From Glandiceps talaboti (lineage: Eukaryota > Hemichordata > Enteropneusta > Spengelidae), in the NCBI RefSeq assembly GCF_964340395.1, contig NC_135549.1, positions 20,133,342 through 20,197,341 on the forward strand: a DNA stretch of 64,000 bases. The letters are read 5' to 3'. The number at the start of each line of letters is the position of its first letter. Within the stretch, counting starts at the first letter, position 1. Under the pieces are notes generated by a model, which saw only the letters and a list, made by a program, of their open reading frames with translations, made no database searches and was not told the DNA's origin. Positions 12,464 to 27,500 of the stretch are shown piece after piece. Both the position numbers and the translations under genes were made by a program.

Positions 12464-12517
12464 ATCCACAAGTTTGAGTATATAGAGTACATGCTACATC
12501 CACAAGTTTGAGTATAT
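12450..12517. repeat. Perfect 34-base tandem duplication
   Basis: Two identical 34-base units, 12450-12483 and 12484-12517. Identity over the full unit suggests a recent duplication, or slippage aided by the adjoining hairpin. Confidence 0.95.
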
Positions 12518-12589
12518 ACAATAACTCTCCATCAAATTCAATTCTCTTGATGTATTTTTTGTATTTTGTAGTCGATCTTGTACAGGTTG

Positions 12590-13060
12590 GAAAGCATCAC
12601 CGTTCAACGTATTAGTGTGGTATTGTTGTTTGTAACTTTTTGATGAAATCTGTAAGAGTCCTTTATGCATTCATTGTTCTTGGACACATTTTTTTTGAAG
12701 AAATCTAGAATTTTTATATGTGTGGCTTTTTAATCATTTCTGCTGTAGTGCTGTCTGTAATATAATTCCATGACTTCTGTCAATCGCATTGTCGAGGCTT
12801 TACATGTTGCTAAAGGATTTAGACAGTACTTTCCATGTGTCTTCTAGATAGCTTTGATGACGAGCTGTCAGGCGTTTGTGCATCGATTTTAGTCTACAAG
12901 GACGTTTTTTTCATATTTTGTTTCTTATTAGATATTTCAAACGGATTATGCTCGAGAAATCATCATCTTTCTCAATCGTTATGTTTTTGTTGAGGACTGG
13001 CGTGTGGAAATGAAAGCCAACCCTTTAGCAAGTGCTTTTGTTTTGCATTAAGGTTACTCC
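12590..13060 (-). pseudogene. Possible decayed Penelope-like retroelement coding fragment
   Basis: Reading the minus strand downward from about 13060 gives frame-broken peptides. The first resembles LLKG..LSF followed by PHASPQQKHN; a shifted frame then gives IEKDDDFSSIIRLKYL. In Penelope-like polyproteins a segment of the form L.KGL.F.P.P, followed by an acidic-to-basic helix, precedes the reverse transcriptase. The resemblance is short and interrupted by stops and frame changes. No catalytic reverse transcriptase motif or GIY-YIG motif was found further along. A low-confidence remnant. Confidence 0.25.
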
Positions 13061-13125
13061 ATCACTAAGAAAAAAATGACAATTTGTTGGTCCCTCCAGC
13101 AAATTTCTTTGAGTAGTTTTGATAA

Positions 13126-13164
13126 GTCTGTCTGTCTATCTATCTGTCTGTCTGTCTGTCTGTT
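13126..13164. repeat. (TCTG)n/(TCTA)n microsatellite
   Basis: About nine tetranucleotide units, with TCTA units in the middle. Confidence 0.9.
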
Positions 13165-16816
<3,652 letters not shown>

Positions 16817-17253
16817 ATCTGACCACTATTTTACGAACGAAAACACGTGTAATATCAGTACAGCACTCAGAATCGTGTCATTACTAGTTCATGACATAAG
16901 TTCAAAAGTTCACGTTATTGATAAGTGACCTGCATCTATGAAACACAAAGTATAACCCAGTGTTGTTGACTAGAGGGATTTTAAGATTAATTCTTTTCAA
17001 CCACGTCGTATTTGAAATGGTAAAATCCCCTGTGTATACCATAGTGTCCTGAGTATTCCCAATGCTTTTCTGTGTTCACTGTGCGTATCATGATTTTTCG
17101 AGTGGAAATCACTCTAAACTTGTTCGATGCAGTTAAACTTTGTAATAATTCTACCATAATGATGCCCCGTGGCACAATCACATGTAGTAAGGAATTCTAA
17201 GAACTTTTGTTAAGGAATAGAAATAATTGTTTTTATTGACTGTCCTAATGTCA

Positions 17254-17342
17254 TGTGTGTATCTGTGTGTCTGTCTGTCTGTATGTATTTATGTCTGTCT
17301 GTCTGTCTGTCTGTCTGTGTGTGTGTGTGTACACGTACACGT
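17254..17342. repeat. (GTCT)n/(GT)n microsatellite
   Basis: GTCT units, partly GTAT, leading into a GT run and a GTACACGTACAC palindrome-like end. Confidence 0.92.
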
Positions 17343-20300
17343 TATTCAGTACAAAACGGCCTATTTAGGCCCAATAAAAAGACGTGTGGTTCCGAGAACG
17401 CCCAATTCCAAACTAGGTTGGTACGGAGGTAGGATTTTTAAAAAAGTTTTTTTCTTTGTTATCTATAGCCCCTAACCTTCCATGTGGTCTTTTCACACAA
17501 TTCAGGCGATGACATCTTCAAATCTCACTATTTCTCGTGTGACTTTGCAATTTTTTTCGATTTCTCTGTAATTTTTCACCTAAAAAAAGTTTGGGGTGGG
17601 AAGTAAAATACTAGTTTTTTTGTCTTCTCAGTGTCTTTTTTACGAGCTTCAAAGATATGTGCTAACAGAAGGTTATTATACACATGTATATATATTTAGT
17701 ATTGACTCTAGAAATTACTTATCCGAGTATATTTCTTTATATCAGAAATAATAAAACTGTCATCCTACATACAATCAAAAGAATCATTTTGACATTGTTA
17801 ACAACCAAATAAAATACACGTTTTTCCGTCACGATCTCAGCGGCCCACGTACTCAAAACGTTCCTTTCATACAACTACTTCCTAATCTATTCATTGGATG
17901 GGCACATTACCATGGTGATGACACATACAGAACTAATGTGATCATAGAAGTAGGCTATAACACCTCATGTAAGTTTATTGTCACGACAGCAGATGAAAGT
18001 ATTCATTGTTAAGTTGAATCTATTAGTTTGAGGGGGAAAGCTTAAAACGATGATCTGACAAAGTGAGCGCTTTGTCCTCTTTTAGCATGCTCAGATGACA
18101 ATTAAAGAGTTTATCTCCACTTCACAGAGCTGGCTTCAACAACGAAATTCTTTGTTTAGCGATGTTGGAATCAGGAAATACTCATTGAACTCTCAAACCT
18201 CTAACGGACTCACTTGAAATTTAGGACCAAATTTTATCACTCACATTCACGTGATACATGACATGTGACAATTCCGCTTTACAATATCTTGAGAAATAAA
18301 ACATAATGTCATTGGAAATTATAATTTTTCACGCCAGCAGTTTTAGTAATGTGTGATAAATGATACTCTTGATACTGAAGTCTGTCGTTTCCGAATCCTT
18401 CCAATCGAGCCAGTACCGTGACGTGCATCAAGACATCGAATTCGAACTCAGTTACACAGTCATTTGGTCTATTTGCAATTTACTAAGAAAACATTTGTTC
18501 ACCAGTCTAATTTTACAGTTTTCACATGTAGTTATTCACGTTTTAGAGTTGTTGTATTCAGCTGGATCTAAAGCTTTGCTAGAATATCGTATATAGAAAT
18601 AACCACATACACCCCCCCCCCCCAAAAAAAAAAAATATATAATAATAAATTAAATTAAATTGAATTAAATAAAAAAAATTAAAATTTGAAAAAAAAATAA
18701 GACGGTCAACATTTTCTTATGGATCTTGAGCTCAGCAGAAAATGCGGTATTCTGCTTTAATAACCGAGCAGAGTTTACATTTACAAGTTTACGAGTTTGT
18801 TCATTACAAATTCCAAACATCTAAACATGTAAAGGGTGAATGGTTGATGTGGTTTCTGTAGTGTTATATTAGTGCCCTGACCGGAAAGCAACGCACTTTT
18901 ATACCTAAATATAGTACAGGTGATGACGTCACAGGTTCAGAACCAATTTGACCTAACTGATTACCAACATTGGGGTTTTCGTTTGTGGAAATTTTATCGA
19001 TTTCATCCATGAATTGAGCAAATCAGGAGACATCATCGAAAATAGATTCAACAATTTGCAGTGTTGTACTTTCTTACATCAATACTCCTCGGACTATTGA
19101 TACAAATGTTTCATGCTGTGATGCTAAAGATTATTGACATTAAATAGAAATTGTCTGATTTGTAAGCATAGCGTGTATGACATGGTATTGGGGTTACACA
19201 AGACAAACAGACTGACTACATGTAGTTAGACGTCATTCATTGGGACAAAGCTATTGATTGTCGTACACCTTCCACCGTAGACCTGTCGATATGTGTTACC
19301 TTAATTTGAAAAGTAATCGAAAATATCGATGAATTTATCTTTCTTTGACTGAAGTATAAGAATTGCATTGCCTACTTTCTGTAACTTGTATGCGACACCA
19401 ATAGAATAACTATGGCTGATACACTGTTTAGAAGTACATCATAGAGTTGTTTCGTGTTGTCGTTTTAGAAATCGTAAGCTCGTGTTTCGTCAATGATTTG
19501 TATCTGATAGCAATAAAATACCCGCCAATATGTTCACTCTTACCGTAAATATCCAAACCAAGTAATGGTAAAGAAAGTGGGTCACGGTAGAATTCCCGTA
19601 TTAAAGTTCGTTACATGTACGCTTTAACAATTATTTGTCCTCGAGATTCAGTTTGACCAATGTCATCATGTCCGTCAACAAGTTTAACATCCGTGACGTC
19701 CTTCCAATCAGTTCACTATGGATACAGAATCGAAACACGAAAAATCCTACCCGTCATTGTCGGTTCATCGCACTGCAATAATGTCTGCAGGGCGTTCAAG
19801 TCATATCATTGTTGGTTGTATGAGCCATAATTGAGAAAAGTAACAACAATAATGGATGTTACTGAACAAAGGGGCATTGTTTTGTGTAAATAACCTTGAT
19901 GTTCCTGTCTGTAATTGTTCTCATGAACCGCGCCATCAATCAAAACTGACAGCATTCAGTACAGCTGATCCGTTAACCTTGACTTCATCATCTTTCGCTC
20001 CACGAGGTAATGCCGATGTGTACATGCATGGGTGTTTATATTTTCACAATTTTTGTTTTCTTGAAAGTTCTTTAAAAACAATAAAACCGAGTTCTGTACA
20101 CATTTGTTACAATATAATGAAATTAGTTACTTAAATATCCGATATGTATTAACAACAAAAAAGGATGATAATTCCCCTATTTGTTACTCTTGATATGATG
20201 ATTGTTTGTCTAACTATTTTCGCGATTTTATTTTTTTTTCTCGAAAAGGTTTAGGTCTGGCGTTAAAAACTAGGTAACCGGAACCAAACAATGTTTTTAG

Positions 20301-21117
20301 GCCTTATTTAACACCGTCACGGTAGAACTACGATGCATGAGCGTTGACATGTATAATGTAAACTGGCTATTTGAAAGTGCAGCAGTTACATTAACATCAA
20401 GTCGTAATGCTAAAAGTACGGTTACGTTTAAAGACCCGATGAGTGTCTGCATTGTATGTACATTGGATTTCGTCCAAACCAGTTCACTCCATCGTCAGTG
20501 CCTGTATTCTCTTTTAGCGGGTGAGCCAATAGGATGTTTTTATTTCAATAGCTCTGGCGAACTGTGAGTAAAAAGAATGATTGGATCGGGCACGGGGCAA
20601 AGACTTATTAAACACAAGAGCGCTGAATCCGAATTCATTTGACGATAGAGTAGAGAGCTCAATATAATGCCCCACTCTACACGATGTATGTGTGAAAGAA
20701 CTAAGTGTCATATAGCTGTATGGAAGTACATGTATAACAATCAAAACCAGTGGTGGGCTATCATGCACCGTGACTTTTCTCCGATTGACACAAATAAAAA
20801 GTGTACCAGCATGTTTAATTTCATTCAATTCGCACAAGGCTTATCTTCACTCCTTTTTTCTCGCATGACTCCGTCACAATGGTGGCTGACTAATGGATAG
20901 AATAAAAAAACGTCTCACTTGTGAGTCACCTTTTTATTCATCTTCCTCTCCAAGCGTTTTTGTTTGTCAATGAAAGAACACATATGCAAAAGTAGGACTG
21001 AAGATAGTGATTCTATCGGTACAGAGATTACGAAGACATTGTCTATTGTATCTGTCACCTGATGTAACCTCTTCTTACCGACTTTGTGTGATTTTTGGTA
21101 ACTGATAAGAGTTTACT
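17343..21117. other. No gene recognised
   Basis: Short random-looking frames only; one poly-C/poly-A tract at 18.6 kb. Confidence 0.6.
18612..18695. repeat. Poly-C / poly-A tract and A-rich simple sequence
   Basis: About 12 C followed by about 12 A, then AAT/TAAAT-rich low-complexity sequence. Confidence 0.9.
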
Positions 21118-21230
21118 GCCCGTTTCATATTACCTTTCACGAGCACTATTTGATACAACCACCGCGACGCAGAAACCAATTAGAAATTGCACAGTCTACA
21201 CTTTAAGAACAAGATCGCAGTTTGTTGCTA
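21118..21230. mobile_element. MITE family M3, left-half copy
   Basis: Matches the left part of the 46.3 kb element: CCCGTTTCATATTACCTTTC, then the CAGAAACCAATTAGAAA phrase and the following ACATTTTAA-like stretch. No matching right end was seen within the next kilobase, so this copy looks truncated. Confidence 0.65.
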
Positions 21231-24200
21231 TATTTTATCTAGATGAAATAACCATTTAAACTTTCTACAACTAAATACAAATACATGGCATTTAATTCCG
21301 TCTGTTTAAGTCATCCGAAATTAGAAATTTCTCATGTAGTTTGAGGGGAAACACGTTTTGCTAGACATTTGTATGTTGTAAACTCGCATATTTTTATTCA
21401 GGCAACTGATCAAAACTCACATAAACTCAACTAAAATGGATGGTACGGTACCCTACTATTGAAAAGCAAATGGGATATTCACGGTTATTTTTACAGCACA
21501 TAGCCATCTTTAGTGACCGTTAATGAGGAATACGTTCAAAGTAAAGTTTCAACAAATGATCTCGCAGTATCCGAGAAAAGACATTCTCGCGAGGTCTGCC
21601 TATAGTGTTTGCTCGGCATTATACGATAATCGGCGAACCGGATTGCATATTCACTACGACTACGTGTGTGTGTGTACGTATCGGTATCCCACTGAAGCCA
21701 CTTTCATCAAGGACTGACTGCTCACGTTGTCTACAACTCATAGGCCTCGGGCAGTGACGAGAGAAATCATCAAACATCTCGCGAGGAAGACTCAAATCAG
21801 ATAAAAAGGAACTGATTTCATATGGGAAGCGTCTTTGAACATTTTGTCCTGTAGGATACTGACCCGAGGTGTCCGGCTGAAAAACCCAGTTCAAAAGCAA
21901 GGTACGTCAAGTACGTGTACAGTTGTCAGAATATAGCTCGAAATAGCATTTGGCAGAGTGGCTCCTAAATTATTGATCCTCGGCTATTTTGTTGCCCACT
22001 CACTACCTATGCAGGGAATGGATTTATTCAAGTTCCCAATGTTCATAGGGTAACAACGAGTTCATTCTGAGAAATATTGCCATTCACCATACTATCGCAC
22101 GGCATCTCCATACACGTAATTGGTGTTATTACCACAGTGGTCTTGCCGGCGGAAGGACCTTTTACAGCCGACTGCAAAATTCTGTACAACGATCTCATTG
22201 TATATATTTTTGTTGTGGAATTGAGAGTTTATAAATACCATGTTTTCACAACTACGTATACCTCGGGGCAGCAGCACCCTTTGCCAGGCTACCACCTCAC
22301 GTTTTATTGCACGGTCCTTCTTATTAGCTACATTTGATCTCAACTACAGAGAAATGCTACCGACTACTGCATGTGTAAAACTGTCCCGCTCCATGTGGAT
22401 AAAGTAGTTAGAGGGTTAAGTTCAGTTAGTTTAGCATTTTATTGGTGATCTTCATGTCGCATCAAATAACGAAATGCAGACAGACAAACTGTCTGAGGTG
22501 TATGTATATGCGTACGCGTACGTACGTGTCTGCGAATATGTTGCGAGGATCCGTTTGCCACAACGGGTGATATAAGCCACTGAATGCATGCGAGTTATAA
22601 CCAGTACTTTCTCAGATTAGGGAGAAGTTATTTATTTTTGCTTTTGCTCGGTCGTTGATATGGTAATGAACACTCCCAAGCGTGTTTGATAGTTTTACGC
22701 TGGTCGTTATCTCTGTTGCCATCGGTTTACAATGTTATGGGTTTATAAGCTTAGTAACAATATGTTCAGACAACATGTAAGCTTGCGTGTATTAATTATT
22801 AGTTACTGTATTTTCCAACGTAAAGTCGCATTTTATTTCCCCGCTTCTCAGTGATATCACACAATAAGGCGTTGATATTCCAATTGTATGGATGTGTCAT
22901 ACTGTGATCACATTGCACGCTGACTGTGTGGGTTTCAAGAGATATATATATATAATGTAACCTTAACCATTGTTCACTGACCTCTACTAAACAAGGTTAT
23001 CTGATACGGTGGCTGACCCAAGCTTGTATTATTTTGATAATAAACATTTTGATCGTAAATCAAATTGTATATATTACGTCGTCCATATTAAGTTTTACAC
23101 ATAAGTGCGTATTACAAATACTGCTTATATCACTGAAATATCTCGTCACACGCAGCTCACGGAGCGAAACGAGTTCAAGTATTGCACAAGTGTGAACATT
23201 GCATGGGACATTTGGTATGCAACTTGAGGGAAAAGCAAATAGTAATAACTAGTATCTCGAAGGGTTTTACAATCAATAAATTTTAAACGTGGTAAGCCTC
23301 CATAATCTCAATGTCTTCACCGTATGGCTCCCACGGGGTTTTGATTTTACCCCTCCGATCGAAGTCGCAACACTTCTGGGACTGTTGTATTTTGGCCATC
23401 TCTGATCTGCAATTTGCAACAGGTGGGTAATTGAGGCAAGACAGATTTTGATGCGCGATCTTAATTTGAGATATACGGCGTCGATATCTCTAACCACGTC
23501 CAATTTGTCACTGATACGTTAATAAAGTCAGTACAAACAAATGGTTAATTCAATACCCTTACTGCCGTGAGCTACCTGTGCTTGTTTTTCCCTCAATATT
23601 CTCTCTACGAGCCAGTGGTTTGGAGATCGGGAGTTAACCATAAAGGTATGGGGTCGTAAACGTACATACCGATTATTTCTTTATGGTTTATGTCATTTGG
23701 AATTTGATAAAAGAAATTGAATGATGTGTGGGCTAGTCTCTACAACATTCCCGTATGCGTGGCAGTATTGTGCATTTTTACTGACAATCTGCAAATTTAC
23801 GACATAATTTGCTTCGATCGGTGAAAAGTGAGCTTAGATTTAAGGAGCAAATAATAGTCGGACTGGGGAATGAAACGTGCTTTGTATTGTTTATATGCAT
23901 TACATTTTAACATTCGCCAGCTGTATACATTAAGTTTGCCGACAAGGGAGTCGTAAAAAATACGCAAATATATAGTTTTTATACATTTATTATCAATTTA
24001 CAAATGTCGGCCATCGTATGACTTTTTTAGTAAAATGAATGATGCAAGTCTGTTTTCGTCATCTCGTAGAGATATGTGTGTATACCAACTAAACCGTTGC
24101 ACATTTACATACTTACGATATTGATATTAATGAAATATATTTAAAATATTTCGTGTTTACAAATTATTATAGTACATAACCGAATAAATAAATGACACGT

Positions 24201-24805
24201 TTGTGGCAATTTTACAACAATATCAATGTTATTGACACAATGGTTAATATTCAGCTGAGACCTTGTAATGAATCATAATTAACCTGTCATACTGCACAAA
24301 GACTGGTCTGTTGTACGTACATCTGTCAATTTCAAAAGATATATTGAAGCGACTTTAAATTTATTGTTTGACTTGGGCTGTGGAGTTCTCTGTTTTAGCT
24401 TTTCAACTGTAACGTTATTTAAATGAAGGTAATATTTTCACTTGTAATATCACTGTACAAACCGTAAAGTTCACTGTAGAAATGTCATTTATACATTACG
24501 TAATTGCATAAACAACGTCTCCTTTCTGATAATCTCACCAATGTAGAAGCATTCGTATGCCTGTTTTGTTGCAGTTGGATTTTAATTCGTCAGTTTTTGA
24601 GTGACGACTCTACTTCACTCATTGAGAGTAACGAATTGAACAATCAGTATGTAGATTTATGCAAACAGTGCAAACATATAAACACACACACACGAGCGCC
24701 CGCACTCACACATGCATGCATGCATGCATGCATACATCCATCCATCAATACACATACATGTACATACATACATACATACATGCATGCATGCATGCATGCA
24801 TGCAT

Positions 24806-24856
<51 letters not shown>

Positions 24857-26009
24857 CACACATACATACATACATACATACATACATACATACATACATA
24901 CATACATACAGACATACAGCACAGACAGACAGACAGACGGACAGACGGACAGAGAGACAGAGACAGAGACAGAGACAGAGACAGAGAGACACACTGCGAC
25001 AACATTTCGAGCCTAGACATATCATTTTCAAAATGGTTAATGGAACTGTCTATTATTATTATTAACTGTCAATGTTAATTGCTAATTAATATCTATAATG
25101 TCTCATTGAGGTTCACAATGATAGCACCTACAAGGAGCTATTTTCTTGTTGTCACAATTTGTATAAAGGTAACTTATTTGTCACATGAATGTTAAATCTT
25201 AAGTATTCTGTAGTCGGATTTTAAGTTCTCTGTCCAGAGTTTCTTTGTGCCTTGAAAATAACTCGCATTTGACGTTTGTTCATTTGTACGAACCTGACTG
25301 ACCATTCCGGTTAATTTAGTTATTGTTCTACCTGCTTCATTAAATTACTGTTTCTACTTGTAAATTGATCACTAATTAATAGGTTACGTCACTGATGAAA
25401 AACTGTCACTCAAGTTGATGATTGATCAAGGTCTCGAGGTCTGAGAATCAAGCGTAATTTTCTTCGCGCAGGAAGGTTTTGTCTTTAAAATGATGAAACA
25501 ATGTTCCTGACATCATCGGAATGAAGACTCAAAACACAAACTTGAAACAGGGCTAATATATATAGTTCCAGTAATGTCAGAGAAGTGGATTTGAAGGGTC
25601 AACAATTCATCGTACCTGGGAACCATTGGGTGTGCCAAGTCCTTTGCGCATCGTCAAGTTTCCTGTTTCTGCTCATTCAGTGTCTATGAAGTACATACTA
25701 TTTGTCACATAAAGAGCTGTTAACGTTCTTGTGTTCGTTTTATTAGCCTGGAAATGTTCACCTGAGTACAGCTTGTGTCGGCTTAGAGGTTTTGCTATTC
25801 ACGGATTCCATTCTCAGTTCCTGTTTGATGTACTGGAATTACAATTCTCATAATAATTTAACGCCTTCATTTGTTTGCTTTCAAATTGACATTTATCTTG
25901 ATTTACAGTAACTGGATTAAATTCATTATACGAGGAAGGTCAAAGATCGACCGCGAAATGACAAAGTTCAGTGCGCTTTCAACAGGGTCGAAGGCACGCA
26001 TTTCACGGG
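21231..26009. other. No gene recognised apart from the compound microsatellite
   Basis: The best short frames (near 21.6 kb and 23.3-23.5 kb) show no recognisable domain. A CGTACG-rich patch lies at 22.51-22.53 kb. Confidence 0.55.
24680..24993. repeat. Large compound tetranucleotide microsatellite
   Basis: Successive blocks of CA, TGCA, CATA, TGCA, CGCA, CA, CATA, CAGA and GACAGA units over about 310 bases. It is open in several frames on both strands only because the unit lacks stop codons; it is not a gene. Confidence 0.97.
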
Positions 26010-26635
26010 ACGTGTGTATTTTTAGGGAGCCTTCAGTAATTATAGGGGACGGGTGAAATCAGACCCAGGCTGTTGTGTAAAGTATGACCCTCCCTCGAAT
26101 CCATCGTGCTAAAGAGTGACCCTCTCTCTGGTCTAATTACGGTACCTAATAACCATAACACTAACCATAACACTAACACTAACCCAAACCGATGTGCCAA
26201 ATTAGAGACATTATAATGAGTCAAATGCAATGTGACCCTCCCCTTATCCAATTTTCGCGCACAGATTTGTAGAAAGTGACCACACCTCATTCATCCCCCT
26301 CTGTAAATATTGACGGCTCCCTTATCATGTATACATAATCCTATGACCGTCTCGAAGTTTAAAAGAGCAGTCGAATTGATGGATTGTGATGGGACCGTAT
26401 CAGTGAAATGAAGTGAGTTAGCTCATGTAGTGTGAGGAGACGAGTAGGTCTCACAGTAGTAAAGGGAGAACAGAGAAGCGTGCCACGATACTGGGGATAA
26501 TGTGGCGGAGTGGAGTTGTTGACCTCAGTCCTGAGGTTTGTCAGTGTGCTCATCTATTCTTTAGGAGTTCTGGCCTTCAGCTAAGCCAATTACATACAAA
26601 CGCAGGCATTGAGTTAATACAAACACAAACTCACT

Positions 26636-26738
26636 GTGGTGGTGGTGGTCACGGTGGTGGTGGCGGCGGTGGTGGTGGTGGCGGCGACGGCGGCGGTGGT
26701 GGTGGTGGTGGTGGTGGTGGTGGTGGTGGTGGTGGTGG
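26636..26738. repeat. (GGT)n/(GGC)n microsatellite
   Basis: About 34 triplets inside M1 copy 1. It reads as poly-Gly, but the frame starts in non-coding element sequence, so it is not a protein. G-quadruplex formation is plausible on the plus strand. Confidence 0.96.
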
Positions 26739-26794
26739 AAAACAATAAATGCCTTTAAAAATTTTCAGTATGGTGGATCTTACTACTGAAAAAT

Positions 26795-26882
26795 TCCCTG
26801 TCTCTCGTGGGATTCGAACCCAGGACCTCCAGTCTACTATTATTGAACTCTAAAAAGTACGCCACACTCCAGGGCCGGAAAG
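26795..26882 (-). mobile_element. tRNA-derived SINE head inside M1 copy 1
   Basis: On the minus strand an A-box-like TGGCGTACTTTTTAGAG is followed about 35 bases later by a perfect B box, GGTTCGAATCC. The segment begins CCGGCCCTGG and runs to GAGAGACAGGG. These are the RNA polymerase III internal promoter elements of a tRNA, but the cloverleaf is not intact, so I call a SINE head rather than a tRNA gene. Copy 2 of the host element shows no counterpart. Confidence 0.7.
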
Positions 26883-27426
26883 CAGATTTAAAATGTTTTT
26901 TTTTTCATTGAAATATTTGAATAGGGAGATGGACATGTTTTAGAGAAAGGAAATTAACAGAGAGTAATTTTTTTAGCACAACGGACTAGGGGGAGGGTCA
27001 CATTTTATGCCACAGACCGGGCTTTATTTTCCCCGGCCCTCCTCCTTGTATTTATTGATCATGAAGGCTCCCTAAATGTGATACGTATATTTTCCATGTA
27101 TATATATATTTCCACTTCGATCTCCCATCCTAATTATTCCCGCACTTTTTGGTAAGTTCGCATAATGACAGTTGGAGCGAAAACTAGACTCGTCTGTAAC
27201 GCAGCTAGAACGTTGCCTTTGGATGAACTGTTTCGTTATTCATGCTGGGCTTTACAATATGTCTTCGTTGACGGAGTGCTAATCTCGTCAGAAACTATAG
27301 GGACGCGTGTTGCTTGCGAGATAAATAGTACGTAATGTGGAGATGGGTGCTGGTGTGTATTTCCAAATGGAGGAGAGTAGATGCAAACAAGGAAGTTGAC
27401 AATCATGGTGGAGTGGTGGACCAGTG

Positions 27427-27429
<3 letters not shown>

Positions 27430-27491
<62 letters not shown>

Positions 27492-27500
27492 CGACGACGA
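27430..27500. repeat. (GAT)n microsatellite with (GAC)n end
   Basis: About 20 GAT triplets and four GAC triplets. It reads as poly-His on the minus strand but has no flanking coding support. Confidence 0.96.

Larger units (their letters stand above)
26010..27085. mobile_element. Non-autonomous DNA-transposon-like element, family M1 copy 1
   Basis: Inverted ends: the left end reads TTTAGGGAGCCTTCA at 26021-26035, and the right end (27062-27076) is its reverse complement. Repeated subterminal motifs of GTGACCCTC type lie inside both ends (for example near 26085, 26117, 26231 and, inverted, 26994). The interior shares long stretches with copy 2: a TAGGAGTTCTGGCCTTC block at 26562-26578, and a GTCACATTTTATG...CGGGC block near 27000. 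No transposase was found. A (GGT)n tract and a tRNA-like SINE head lie inside. Exact edges and target duplication are unresolved. Confidence 0.72.

Noticed and set aside
24504-25078. Long open frames on both strands of His/Thr/Tyr or Cys/Val repeats
   Set aside because: They arise from tetranucleotide microsatellites whose units lack stop codons; no flanking coding signal.
26150-26200. Telomere-like ACTAACC repeats
   Set aside because: Only a few irregular CCATAACACTAA units; not a telomeric repeat array.
26500-26748. Poly-Gly tailed frame
   Set aside because: The (GGT)n tract lies inside a non-coding transposon-like element and the N-terminal part has no domain.
26795-26882. A true tRNA gene
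   Set aside because: Pol III boxes are present, but the acceptor and anticodon arms do not pair properly; a SINE head explains it better.
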